NCBI RefSeq assembly: GCF_902729355.1 | Contig: NZ_CACVCC010000006.1 | Location: 1-64,000 of the forward strand | Direction: 5' to 3' | DNA from: Streptococcus sp. S784/96/1 | GTDB lineage: Bacteria > Bacillota > Bacilli > Lactobacillales > Streptococcaceae | DNA: 64,000 bases | Part shown: one piece after another, positions 45,903 through 53,293 of the stretch | Position numbering within the stretch: the first letter of the stretch is position 1 | Layout: each line of letters begins with the position of its first letter | The notes under the pieces: model-generated | What the model saw: only the letters and a program-made list of their open reading frames with translations | Told to the model about the DNA's origin: nothing | Database searches by the model: none | Made by a program: the position numbers and the translations under genes

Positions 45903-45984
45903 TTGTGAAAAAAGTTTCAATTTTTGTATAAAACTCATTGACAGCTTTTTCGATTTTATGGTATATTCGTGAAAAAATAAACAA
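45903..45984 (+). promoter_or_regulatory. OFA transporter promoter flanked by two Rex-like elements
   Basis: TTGACA (45938-45943) and TATATT (45962-45967) are 18 bases apart on the plus strand. TTGTGAA-AAAA-GTTTCAA (45903-45920) lies upstream of the -35 and TCGTGAA-AAAA-TAAACAA (45967-45984) just downstream of the -10. Both keep the 7-4-7 layout of Rex boxes. AAAGTTTC also repeats here twice and could instead be read by the AraC-type regulator. Confidence 0.5.
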
Positions 45985-46008
45985 AGTTTCTTTTAGAGAG
46001 GGATTATT

Positions 46009-47214
46009 ATGTCGAAATCGTTAAATCGTTGGCAAGTCATTACTGCCTCAACTGCCATTTTGCTATGTACTGGAGCTGTTTATGCCTTTTCAGTTTTTGC
46101 TGGGCCACTCAGTGCCCAGACAGGTTGGTCCATGTCAGAAATCATGATGGCGTTTACCATTAACTCTGCCATTGGCCCTATTCCCATGATTTTAGGCGGC
46201 TATCTCGTCGATAAAGGCTATGTCAAATGGACAATTGCACTCGGTGCATTGCTCTTTGCCCTTAGCTTTTTCTTAACAGGTTACGTAACAACGCCAACCA
46301 TGCTTTACCTCACTTATGGTCTCATGGCTGGTTTGGGACAAGGCTTCGCTTATTCTGGCGCTTTATCTAATACATTACGCCTCTTCCCAGATAAACGTGG
46401 CTTAGCCTCTGGTATTTTAACAGGTGGTATGGGATTTGCTGCTGTTATCGTGTCACCAATCGCATCAATCATTATCCAAAGCCATGATGCAAAATTTGCC
46501 TTCCGTGCCATTGGGCTTGTCTACATTGCCGTCGTTCTTATTGCAAGTTTCTTTATTAAAGCTGCTCCTTTTGGATACGAGCCAGAAGGATGGAACCCGC
46601 CTGCTCAAGCTGGTAAGGGAATGGTTAATAAAACCTGGACTGATATGGTCCAAACACCAATTTTCTATATTATTATCTCAATGTTCTTTGTCGGTGCTTT
46701 TTCAGGTTTAATGATTGCTTCTCAAGCATCGCCAATCGGACAATCTATGTTTGGACTTTCAGCTGGAACCGCTGCGCTATATGTATCCCTGTATTCCATT
46801 GCCAATTCAAGCGGTCGTCTTATCTGGGGCTCTGTCTCAGACAAAATCGGTCGTAGCAAGACACTCCTTATCATCTACTCAGTTGTTGCAGTTGCACTTC
46901 TTGTGTTAACAGTTATCCCTGGTCAATTCGGCTTCACGCTTGGTATTATTGGACTTGGTATCTGTTTTGGTGGGGTTATGGGGGTTTTCCCATCCATTGT
47001 CATGGAAAATTACGGTCCAGCTAACCAGGGAGTAAACTACGGTATCGTCTTTACAGGTTACTCACTTGCGGCCTTCTTTGCCCCACGTGTTGCCGTACAA
47101 ATGGCTACGGCCAACAATGGTAACTATAGCCAAGCCTTCTATATCGCTATCATTTTAGCACTTATAGGATTAGGACTTAACTTTCTTTACATGAAACTTC
47201 ATAAAAAAGGATAA
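46009..47214 (+). CDS. OFA-family MFS transporter (oxalate/formate antiporter-like)
   Basis: 401 residues, twelve membrane segments. The OFA-type start GAVYAFSVFAGPLSAQTGWS (about 22-41) is followed by MILGGYLVDKGYVKW, GLGQGFAYSGALSNTLRLFPDKRGLASG and GRLIWGSVSDKIGRSKT. Family members exchange small carboxylates. The promoter is divergent from the reductase operon and shares the regulatory region, so this protein probably brings in the substrate or lets the product out. The substrate is not known. Confidence 0.9.
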   Translation: MSKSLNRWQVITASTAILLCTGAVYAFSVFAGPLSAQTGWSMSEIMMAFTINSAIGPIPMILGGYLVDKGYVKWTIALGALLFALSFFLTGYVTTPTMLYLTYGLMAGLGQGFAYSGALSNTLRLFPDKRGLASGILTGGMGFAAVIVSPIASIIIQSHDAKFAFRAIGLVYIAVVLIASFFIKAAPFGYEPEGWNPPAQAGKGMVNKTWTDMVQTPIFYIIISMFFVGAFSGLMIASQASPIGQSMFGLSAGTAALYVSLYSIANSSGRLIWGSVSDKIGRSKTLLIIYSVVAVALLVLTVIPGQFGFTLGIIGLGICFGGVMGVFPSIVMENYGPANQGVNYGIVFTGYSLAAFFAPRVAVQMATANNGNYSQAFYIAIILALIGLGLNFLYMKLHKKG

Positions 47215-47217
47215 ACC

Positions 47218-47246
47218 AAAAACTTCCTCACCTTAGGGAAGTTTTT
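47218..47246 (+). terminator. Terminator of the OFA transporter gene
   Basis: AAAACTTCC and GGGAAGTTTT pair over a short loop and are followed by TTT. The regulator gene begins 31 bases later. Confidence 0.75.
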
Positions 47247-47277
47247 TGGGTATAATAACACTAAAAAAGGAGAGATT

Positions 47278-48144
47278 ATGTCAAAATATAGCCGCTTTCT
47301 AAAAGATAATCCTTCTGGCTTTCCTTTTGATTACGAGAAAAATCATATTCAAAATGGTTATCCAAATGTCATGTATCATTGGCATCCTGAATTAGAAATT
47401 ATTTTTGTGCACAATGGCACAGCTTCTTATCATATTAATTCTGAACAGTTTGAAAGTCAAGCTGGTGATATCATTCTTATCCAACCAACCGCCATGCATG
47501 CTATCCATCCCTTAGACAATAGAGAAGAACACTCAACTGTTTTTCGTATTCATCTGGATAATCTTGGACGTAATAACATTGAAACTTTTAGTCAACGTTA
47601 TATTCAGCCTTTACACTCTGGTCACTTTCATCTCGTTTCTCTTCTTCAACCGTCTGATACTGGATATTCTGATATCAAAAATTGCCTGCTCAGCATTTTC
47701 GCTCTCATTGAAGAACAAAGTCTCTATTACGATATGCTACTGAAAGCAAAACTACATGAGCTCTTATATCTTCTCTTTAAACACCGCCATGTCAATCGTC
47801 ACTACACTGATGATACTTACCAAAAATATCAAAAACTCAAAGACTTAATCCATTTTCTTCAAGAAAATTATGACAAGGATATTTCAATTGAACAATTAGC
47901 AAAAGACTTTGGCTATAGTAAAAATCACTTCATGAGTATTTTTAAATTACACACAGGTAGCTCATGTATGGATTTTTTAATTCAATTAAGGCTCAACAAA
48001 GCCTGTGAAGCATTAATTCACTCATTAGATCCTATTTCAGAAATTGCCAAGCAGGTAGGATTTAATAACTTATCTAATTTCAATCGCCAGTTCAAACAGC
48101 GTTACCATATGACACCACATCACTATCGAAAACAAAAAAAGTGA
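47278..48144 (+). CDS. AraC-family transcriptional regulator
   Basis: 288 residues. The N-terminal cupin domain (about 25-120) has the metal or ligand-site region YHWHPELEIIFVHNGTASYHI. The C-terminal part (about 190-288) contains two helix-turn-helix motifs: ISIEQLAKDFGYSKNHFMSIFK and PISEIAKQVGFNNLSNFNRQ, the standard AraC signature. It has GGAG before the ATG. Its place directly after the transporter suggests that it senses the substrate of the transporter-reductase locus and controls the divergent promoters. Confidence 0.93.
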   Translation: MSKYSRFLKDNPSGFPFDYEKNHIQNGYPNVMYHWHPELEIIFVHNGTASYHINSEQFESQAGDIILIQPTAMHAIHPLDNREEHSTVFRIHLDNLGRNNIETFSQRYIQPLHSGHFHLVSLLQPSDTGYSDIKNCLLSIFALIEEQSLYYDMLLKAKLHELLYLLFKHRHVNRHYTDDTYQKYQKLKDLIHFLQENYDKDISIEQLAKDFGYSKNHFMSIFKLHTGSSCMDFLIQLRLNKACEALIHSLDPISEIAKQVGFNNLSNFNRQFKQRYHMTPHHYRKQKK

Positions 48145-48172
48145 AATAGAAATCTTGACTTCTGTTTCACTC
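48140..48172 (+). terminator. Terminator of the AraC-type regulator gene
   Basis: AGTGAAATAGAA and TTCTGTTTCACT pair with one mismatch. The stop codon lies within the left arm. Confidence 0.6.
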
Positions 48173-48323
48173 TCACTCAAATAAAATGTTATATTCTAAT
48201 ACCATTCTCTTGATTTGTTCTAAACCAAATCATTCATAATGTCATTATTTTGTTACCGAAAAGCATGAAAGGCTAGACAAAAAATTAAAGCTCGACGAAG
48301 TAACGTATCAATTTTCAAAGACA

Positions 48324-49115
48324 TTAAACTTTTGCCATACGATTCATGTATTCGGTGTAACTTTCAGTTTCCATCAAATCTTTAGCATTCTGCACACGAT
48401 CTTTTGTCGGAGGTTTAACCCCTTCTAACGGATAAGGGATACCAAGTTCACGCCATTTGAATTCTCCCATAGTATGGTAAGGAAGAATCTCAAATTTATC
48501 AACATTTTTCAAGGTTTTAACAAACTTACCGAGATCAATCAAATGCTCATCAATATCAGTTAAACCAGGCACTAAAACATGACGAATCCAAACAGGAATG
48601 CCTTTATCTGATAGATAATGTGCAAATTTCAAAATATTAGTATTTGGCTGGCGCGTCACAATTTTATGCTGCACAGGATCAATTTCTTTCAAATCAAGCA
48701 AGACCAAGTCTGTTACTGCTAATAATTTGTCTAAAATCTCATGATATTCTGGTGTTGGTCGATAAGCAAACCCACAGGTATCTAAAGTCGTATGGATACC
48801 TAATTTTTTCGCTTCTGTAAAGAGAGCTATTAGAAAATCAATTTGAAGCATTGCTTCCCCACCAGATACCGTGATTCCTCCATTTTTCCCCCAAAAATGA
48901 CGGAAATTGAGCGCTTCTTTCAAAACATCTTCCACCGTACGCTCGGTAGCTTTATTTGATACCATTTCCCAAGTATCAGGATTATGGCAATATTGACAGC
49001 GGAGCTTGCATCCTTGTAAAAAGATGATGAAGCGTATACCAGGCCCATCCACAGAACCAAAACTTTCGGTAGAATGCACCATTCCTGTTACCTTTTTGTA
49101 ATCAATGTCAGCCAT
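48324..49115 (-). CDS. pflA: Pyruvate formate-lyase activating enzyme
   Basis: 263 residues, a radical SAM enzyme. The CxxxCxxC motif is in FLQGCKLRCQYCHNPDTW (about 33-50), and the SAM-site GGE is in TVSGGEAMLQ. It makes the glycyl radical on pyruvate formate-lyase for anaerobic mixed-acid fermentation. The gene is single. An A/T-rich region upstream holds a TTCACA half-site. Confidence 0.97.
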   Translation of the reverse strand: MADIDYKKVTGMVHSTESFGSVDGPGIRFIIFLQGCKLRCQYCHNPDTWEMVSNKATERTVEDVLKEALNFRHFWGKNGGITVSGGEAMLQIDFLIALFTEAKKLGIHTTLDTCGFAYRPTPEYHEILDKLLAVTDLVLLDLKEIDPVQHKIVTRQPNTNILKFAHYLSDKGIPVWIRHVLVPGLTDIDEHLIDLGKFVKTLKNVDKFEILPYHTMGEFKWRELGIPYPLEGVKPPTKDRVQNAKDLMETESYTEYMNRMAKV

Positions 49116-49235
49116 GCCGTCTCCTTGTAACCGTTTTTCTTATTTTCATTATACACTTTTCACAGTTTTATGCCTAGCATTCTGTACCAATTCCTCAAAA
49201 GTCTATGCTATAATACCCCATTTTTTGTGTACTAT

Positions 49236-49262
49236 AAAAGCTGAGCCAATGCTCAGCTTCTA
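49236..49262 (-). terminator. Terminator after the rhodanese-like gene
   Basis: AAGCTGAGC and GCTCAGCTT form a perfect 9-bp stem over CAAT. TTTTA follows on the minus strand. Confidence 0.8.
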
Positions 49263-49652
49263 TTATTTTCCAATCTTAGTCTTTCCTTGCCAATAATCAA
49301 AACCATCTTTAAGAACATAGACATCCTTAAAGCCTGCCTTTTTCAAGGTCATAATCACTTTAGGCAACTCTGTGCCACGAGTGGCATCATACAGAAGGAT
49401 TGGTTTATCCTTACGGAGCGCTCCGAGCGACTGGGCAAAGCCAGGGGCTGGAAGATTGCGTGCTCTTAGAATATGCTTTTTCTGAAAGCTTCCCGTATCT
49501 CTGATATCAATGAGCTGTGCTCCTTGCATTTTACCTTCAAATTCTTTAAAACTTAGAAAAGTTGCTGCACGTCGAACACGAAAATAATTCCAAGCTAAAT
49601 AGAGCCCCCATACAATCAAGATCCCCCATAAAATAAGTGATAGTGGTGTCAT
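49263..49652 (-). CDS. Membrane-anchored rhodanese-like protein without active-site Cys
   Basis: 129 residues. One N-terminal helix (about 5-24) is followed by a rhodanese fold: QLIDIRDTGSFQKKHILRARNLP (about 46-68). Where active rhodaneses have a Cys loop (such as VYCRSGNRS) this reads LLYDATRGTEL, with Asp89 in place of Cys. It is thus probably not a sulfurtransferase. The gene overlaps no neighbour but lies 9 bases after glcK and is co-transcribed with it. This pair is common in streptococci. Confidence 0.88.
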   Translation of the reverse strand: MTPLSLILWGILIVWGLYLAWNYFRVRRAATFLSFKEFEGKMQGAQLIDIRDTGSFQKKHILRARNLPAPGFAQSLGALRKDKPILLYDATRGTELPKVIMTLKKAGFKDVYVLKDGFDYWQGKTKIGK

Positions 49653-49661
49653 AGTATCTCC

Positions 49662-50633
49662 TTATTTGGTAACAAATTGTCGAGCCAAGCTTGCCGCACC
49701 GATAAGACCAGCATCATTTCCAAGCTCTGCAATTTTAATCTTAGTTGTCTTACGAACTTGTGGAAAAGCATAACGAGTAAAATATTTTTCAATACGACTA
49801 CGTAAAAACTCCCCAGCTGCTGACACACCTCCACCGACAACAATTGAATCTGGGTTAAGAATACTTCCAAGATTTGCTGCGGCAAGTCCTAAATAGAAAC
49901 CAACCTTTTCAACGACAGAATCGGCAAAACTGTCTCCTGCTGCTGCAGCTGTAAAAATATCCTTACTTGTTACTATTTCACCATTATCAATCGCTGCTTT
50001 AACGCTTGATACTCCCTCATAACTTTCTGCCAACAAACGAGCGACGCGCACTACACCCGTTGCTGAAGCTACGGTCTCTAGGCATCCATTACTTCCACAA
50101 GTACAAGCAAAACCATGGTCTGGCTCTACAATCATATGACCGATTTCACCACCAGCACCTGCGACACCGTGGATAAGATTTCCATCAGCTATGATACCAC
50201 CGCCAACACCTGTCCCAAGTGTCATAAAGACGACGTCAGGATTGTTTTCACCAGCACCGACCCATCGTTCACCAAGAGCTGCCACATTTGCATCATTATC
50301 AATCGCAAATGGGATACCAAGTTCACGTTCAATCACTGAACCTACTTCTTGAGTATTATCCCAGTTCAAGTTGAAAGCACCTGTAACTGTTTTTTTCTCA
50401 CGATCAACTGCGCCTGGAGAGCCCATACCAATACCAACAAAATCATCTTTTGTCAATCCATAAAGTTCCAAGCGGTGTTTGATTGACTCCACAATATTTG
50501 GCACAATCTGTTTACCATCATCCAAAATATTAGTGTCAATAGCCCATTTTTCTTGGACCTCACCATCAAGTGTTAAAATCCCAAATTTAACAGTCGTTCC
50601 ACCAAGGTCAATACCTAGTAGTTTTTTTACCAT
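49662..50633 (-). CDS. glcK: Glucokinase (ROK family)
   Basis: 323 residues. LLGIDLGGTTVKFGILT (about 4-20) is the phosphate loop, GVAGAGGEIGHMIVEPDHG the sugar-site region and CTCGSNGCLETVAS (about 173-186) the ROK zinc motif. It phosphorylates glucose with ATP and supports CcpA control. Two ATG starts lie three codons apart. I take the second (50633). The yqgQ-glcK order is standard. Confidence 0.95.
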   Translation of the reverse strand: MVKKLLGIDLGGTTVKFGILTLDGEVQEKWAIDTNILDDGKQIVPNIVESIKHRLELYGLTKDDFVGIGMGSPGAVDREKKTVTGAFNLNWDNTQEVGSVIERELGIPFAIDNDANVAALGERWVGAGENNPDVVFMTLGTGVGGGIIADGNLIHGVAGAGGEIGHMIVEPDHGFACTCGSNGCLETVASATGVVRVARLLAESYEGVSSVKAAIDNGEIVTSKDIFTAAAAGDSFADSVVEKVGFYLGLAAANLGSILNPDSIVVGGGVSAAGEFLRSRIEKYFTRYAFPQVRKTTKIKIAELGNDAGLIGAASLARQFVTK

Positions 50634-50719
50634 CGTTTCCATACCAGTTCAATCAGTTTAGTAAGCTAACACCAGGGTAACCACTCTCAATAACAGCTGA
50701 GCTTCACTTCCTGAAAGAA

Positions 50720-50926
50720 CTATTTCCTTTCCTTTTCAATCTCCAATCGGTGTTCCCGTCGTAAAATTAATTCAGCTAAAATATAATCATCCTTTTCAAC
50801 TAAGCCATTTTGATACAAGCCCTCAATCTCAATTTTCATGAGTTCAATATCATAGAGTCGTTTACCAAGATAAATAATAATCCCAAATCGTTTCAACAAC
50901 TGTTGCACATCATAGAGTGTTTTCAT
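50720..50926 (-). CDS. yqgQ: YqgQ-family protein
   Basis: 68 residues: KTLYDVQQLLKRFGIIIYLG (about 2-21), then RLYDIELMKIEIEGLYQNGL, typical of the DUF910/YqgQ family, which folds as a small helical bundle. The function is unknown. The gene stands before glcK as in Bacillus. I use the internal ATG at 50926. The longer frame has 16 extra codons and overlaps a cre site. Confidence 0.9.
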   Translation of the reverse strand: MKTLYDVQQLLKRFGIIIYLGKRLYDIELMKIEIEGLYQNGLVEKDDYILAELILRREHRLEIEKERK

Positions 50927-50968
50927 ATAGAAATAGTACCAAAAAAAATGCTCTTTTTCAAGCAGTTT

Positions 50969-50984
50969 TCGCAAACGATTGCAT
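50969..50984. promoter_or_regulatory. cre site upstream of yqgQ-glcK
   Basis: TCGCAAACGATTGCAT differs from the CcpA consensus at one position. It lies 43 bases upstream of the yqgQ start. Confidence 0.65.
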
Positions 50985-51235
50985 TTTGCAAGAAAAATTA
51001 AAAATAGCTAAAATCAATCTTATCACAAATCGGCTAATGAGAAGATAAATCATCAGTTTGACTAAAATCATAGCTAATACGCTTTTTATCTCCTCTGATA
51101 TGGCCAAAACCAAAGCATGTACTCACCTAATCACCTTGGTTTTCTAACATCAAGACAGGCTACCACTTTTTTCTGACAAGACGGATAGAATAAGATATAA
51201 GAGACTTTACGGTTTCCTAAAAATTCTTTTGTCTC

Positions 51236-51437
51236 TCACAGTTTTCCTTTCACCGCAGATTTCAACTTCCGACCGTTCAACCGCTGGATAAGATGGCAAT
51301 TACTGCAAGTCAGATGATAGTAACATTTCTCATCATAAGCCGTCTGCGCAACGTTTCTCAAGCTATCGTTCACAATGATAAGCAATGCTGATAAAAGAGA
51401 AAGCTAGTAGGACCACTTCAACAATCCTCAGAGTCAT
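51236..51437 (-). pseudogene. Small membrane protein gene with a frameshift
   Basis: The ATG at 51437 is preceded by GGGGGAG, at the very end of the phosphatase gene. The frame reads TLRIVEVVLLAFSFISIA and then runs into a stop (near 51367). One base further the other frame continues as LLIIVNDSLRNVAQTAYDEK and CYYHLTCSNCHLIQRLNG to the stop at 51236. Together they give a plausible 66-residue protein with one membrane helix and a Cys/His-rich end. The family is unknown. The span is 1 base more than a multiple of three. The remainder of 50985-51235 shows no gene. Confidence 0.6.
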
Positions 51438-51438
51438 T

Positions 51439-52164
51439 TTACTCCCCCTTTAAGTAGTCTTTGTGAAAAATTTGATAGTCGGCTTCAAGTCCATTCTCAC
51501 CAATCACAACCCCATGAAGACTTCCCTGATAAACAGCGCCACCATCAATATTAAGCTTATTATTTTTATAACATAATTGCGTCTGCAATTTATCCTGACG
51601 GATAGAAGTTACCGGGGTATGCCCATGAACGACTAACTTATCTGGCACAATATCACTACCGTAAAAAGCTTCCCTAATCCAAATAGCATCATAACGACTT
51701 GTTTCCCTATAGTTTTCCAAGGTCAAATCAAAGCCAGCGTGTACACAGATAGCATAATCATGCTCATAGTAAACCGGTAGATTCGTGATAAAGTCTAATA
51801 GGTCCGCGTACTCCGACCTAAAAAGCTCTGCTATTTCTAAAGGTGACTTTTCCTCAACAATACCTGGATAAAAAAGGCTTTCAAAAGTTTCTTTGGCACC
51901 ATTTCGCAGGTACCATTCCATCTTATCCTCTGGAGAGGCCAACCAGCGTAAAATCATATCCTCATGATTTCCAGTGATGCAAATGGCACCTTCGTTTTTA
52001 ACAAAACACATGACTAATTCAAAGCATTCTTTGGATTTTGGACCCCGATCAGCTAAATCTCCCAAAAAGACTAATTGCTGACTTTCCTTATCCCAATGCT
52101 TCAAAAGTGCCTGCAAGAGGTCAAATTCCCCGTGCACATCCCCTACAACAAATAATTTTTTCAT
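51439..52164 (-). CDS. PPP-family metallophosphatase (Ap4A hydrolase or protein phosphatase type)
   Basis: 241 residues with the complete PPP signature: GDVHGEFD (about 7-14), GDLADRGPKS (about 36-45), GNHEDM (about 64-69) and later VVHGHTPV. Members hydrolyse phosphoproteins or Ap4A. The exact substrate is unknown. GGAGG stands 7 bases before the ATG, but inside the terminator hairpin of dpr, which could limit its translation from read-through transcripts. The small broken gene follows. Confidence 0.93.
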   Translation of the reverse strand: MKKLFVVGDVHGEFDLLQALLKHWDKESQQLVFLGDLADRGPKSKECFELVMCFVKNEGAICITGNHEDMILRWLASPEDKMEWYLRNGAKETFESLFYPGIVEEKSPLEIAELFRSEYADLLDFITNLPVYYEHDYAICVHAGFDLTLENYRETSRYDAIWIREAFYGSDIVPDKLVVHGHTPVTSIRQDKLQTQLCYKNNKLNIDGGAVYQGSLHGVVIGENGLEADYQIFHKDYLKGE

Positions 52165-52206
52165 GAAAAAACCTCCACGTGTACCTATCATACACTTTTT
52201 GGAGGC
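52165..52206 (-). terminator. Terminator of dpr that encloses the next ribosome binding site
   Basis: On the minus strand CCTCCA and TGGAGG, with GTGT and ACAC inside, form a hairpin followed by TTTTTT. The GGAGG arm (52172-52176) is also the ribosome binding site of the phosphatase gene. Confidence 0.7.
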
Positions 52207-52218
52207 TTTTGGCTATCT

Positions 52219-52707
52219 TTAAAGATTTGGAGCTTGATTGAGTTCTGCTTGTAACATCCAGATGATTTTTTGGCTATCGCCCAAAGCATCCGCAAATAGA
52301 CCATTAGTCACATCATCACCTTCTTTATCAGTGACTTCAAGTCCCGTTTGATAAAGAGCTGACAAATAGCGATAAAGCTCCACTAAACGTTCTAGACGCT
52401 CTGGTATTGTCACATCATAAGAACCTGGTGTTTCTGTCAAATTTGACTCCTCATCAAATTCTTTGAGCGTTGAAAAAGGTTTGCCGCCTAGCATGATTAA
52501 GCGCTCACTAAATTCATCCAAAACATCTGCCAAATCATCCATGTACTCATCCATTTTTTCATGGAAAGCAACAAAACCCGCTCCACGCGCATACCAGTGT
52601 GCCTGGTGAATGATTGACATCGCTTTAGATATATCTGCAACAGCTTGGTTCAAAACCAATTTTGTTTCTGGAAAATCAATTGTTTTTGGTGTAATATCTA
52701 TTACCAT
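52219..52707 (-). CDS. dpr: Dps-like peroxide resistance protein
   Basis: 162 residues, a ferritin-like four-helix protein. The ferroxidase residues are visible: [29 protein letters not shown] (around 39-67). Dpr dodecamers store iron and prevent Fenton chemistry, which matters in catalase-less streptococci. I start at the ATG at 52707 (GGAG, 6 bases). A PerR box is set inside its promoter. Confidence 0.96.
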   Translation of the reverse strand: MVIDITPKTIDFPETKLVLNQAVADISKAMSIIHQAHWYARGAGFVAFHEKMDEYMDDLADVLDEFSERLIMLGGKPFSTLKEFDEESNLTETPGSYDVTIPERLERLVELYRYLSALYQTGLEVTDKEGDDVTNGLFADALGDSQKIIWMLQAELNQAPNL

Positions 52708-52773
52708 AAGAATCTCCTTTGTTCTTTGTGAAAATTTGCTAAGCATTTAAGTATGCTAATAACTTACACTTCT

Positions 52774-52802
52774 ATTTTAGAATGATTCTAAATAAAAGTC
52801 AA
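52774..52802 (-). promoter_or_regulatory. dpr promoter with PerR box
   Basis: On the minus strand TTGACT (52797-52802) and TAAAAT (52774-52779) are 17 bases apart. Between them and overlapping the -10 is TTAGAAT-G-ATTCTAA (52777-52791), a perfect 7-1-7 palindrome of PerR type. Confidence 0.85.
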
Positions 52803-52829
52803 AAATTTTGCTTTTACGAATAATAAGAT

Positions 52830-53228
52830 ATGGAAATCTTTTTTTACTTTTACACCCTAACACTCGGTTTTATCCTCAGCTATTATGATTTAAAAAACCA
52901 AGAGTATCCTTTAATCATTTGGCTACTTTCAACTCTATTACTACTACCATTTTACACAGCTAATCTCACTTTTACATTACTATGCCTGCTAGGAATTTTT
53001 GCCCTACTGAAAAATATCAATGTCGGTGCTGGAGACTTTCTATACCTAGCAACCCTAGGATTAGCAATCCCATTATCAGACCTTCTTTGGATTGTCCAAT
53101 TCGCTAGCATCCTAGGAATTTTTTTCTACCTCTTTAAACTCAATAAACAAAAAACAATAGCATTCATTCCTCTTATAGTTATGGGCTATGCTCTTGTTTT
53201 AGTTGGAAAGGAAACAGGATTATTGTAA
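52830..53228 (+). CDS. Minimal prepilin-peptidase-like membrane aspartic protease
   Basis: 132 residues, about five helices. Both catalytic aspartates of the A24 family are present: the D of SYYDLKNQEYP (about 18-28) and the D of GAGDFLYLA (about 67-75, the GxGD motif). The N-terminal methylase domain with Cys pairs found in full prepilin peptidases is missing. It might process competence pseudopilins or another substrate. No pilin genes are near. Its promoter region is divergent from dpr. Confidence 0.8.
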   Translation: MEIFFYFYTLTLGFILSYYDLKNQEYPLIIWLLSTLLLLPFYTANLTFTLLCLLGIFALLKNINVGAGDFLYLATLGLAIPLSDLLWIVQFASILGIFFYLFKLNKQKTIAFIPLIVMGYALVLVGKETGLL

Positions 53229-53258
53229 CTATAGTCACAATATATTTTTCTACAACAA

Positions 53259-53293
53259 TAAAATCTCCTAGCATTTGCTAAGAGATTCTGTTT
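53259..53293. terminator. Bidirectional terminator
   Basis: AATCTCCTAGCA and TGCTAAGAGATT pair with one mismatch. The protease gene and the ABC exporter converge here. Confidence 0.75.

Noticed and set aside
41504..46653. Many frames opposite ppaC, the reductase genes and the transporter
   Set aside because: Antisense shadows of long real genes, with no independent ribosome binding sites.
48145..48323. Possible small RNA between the AraC gene and pflA
   Set aside because: Apart from the regulator's terminator I see no promoter or further stem.
49116..49235. Rex box before pflA
   Set aside because: Only one half-site (TTCACA) is present and the partner half does not match.
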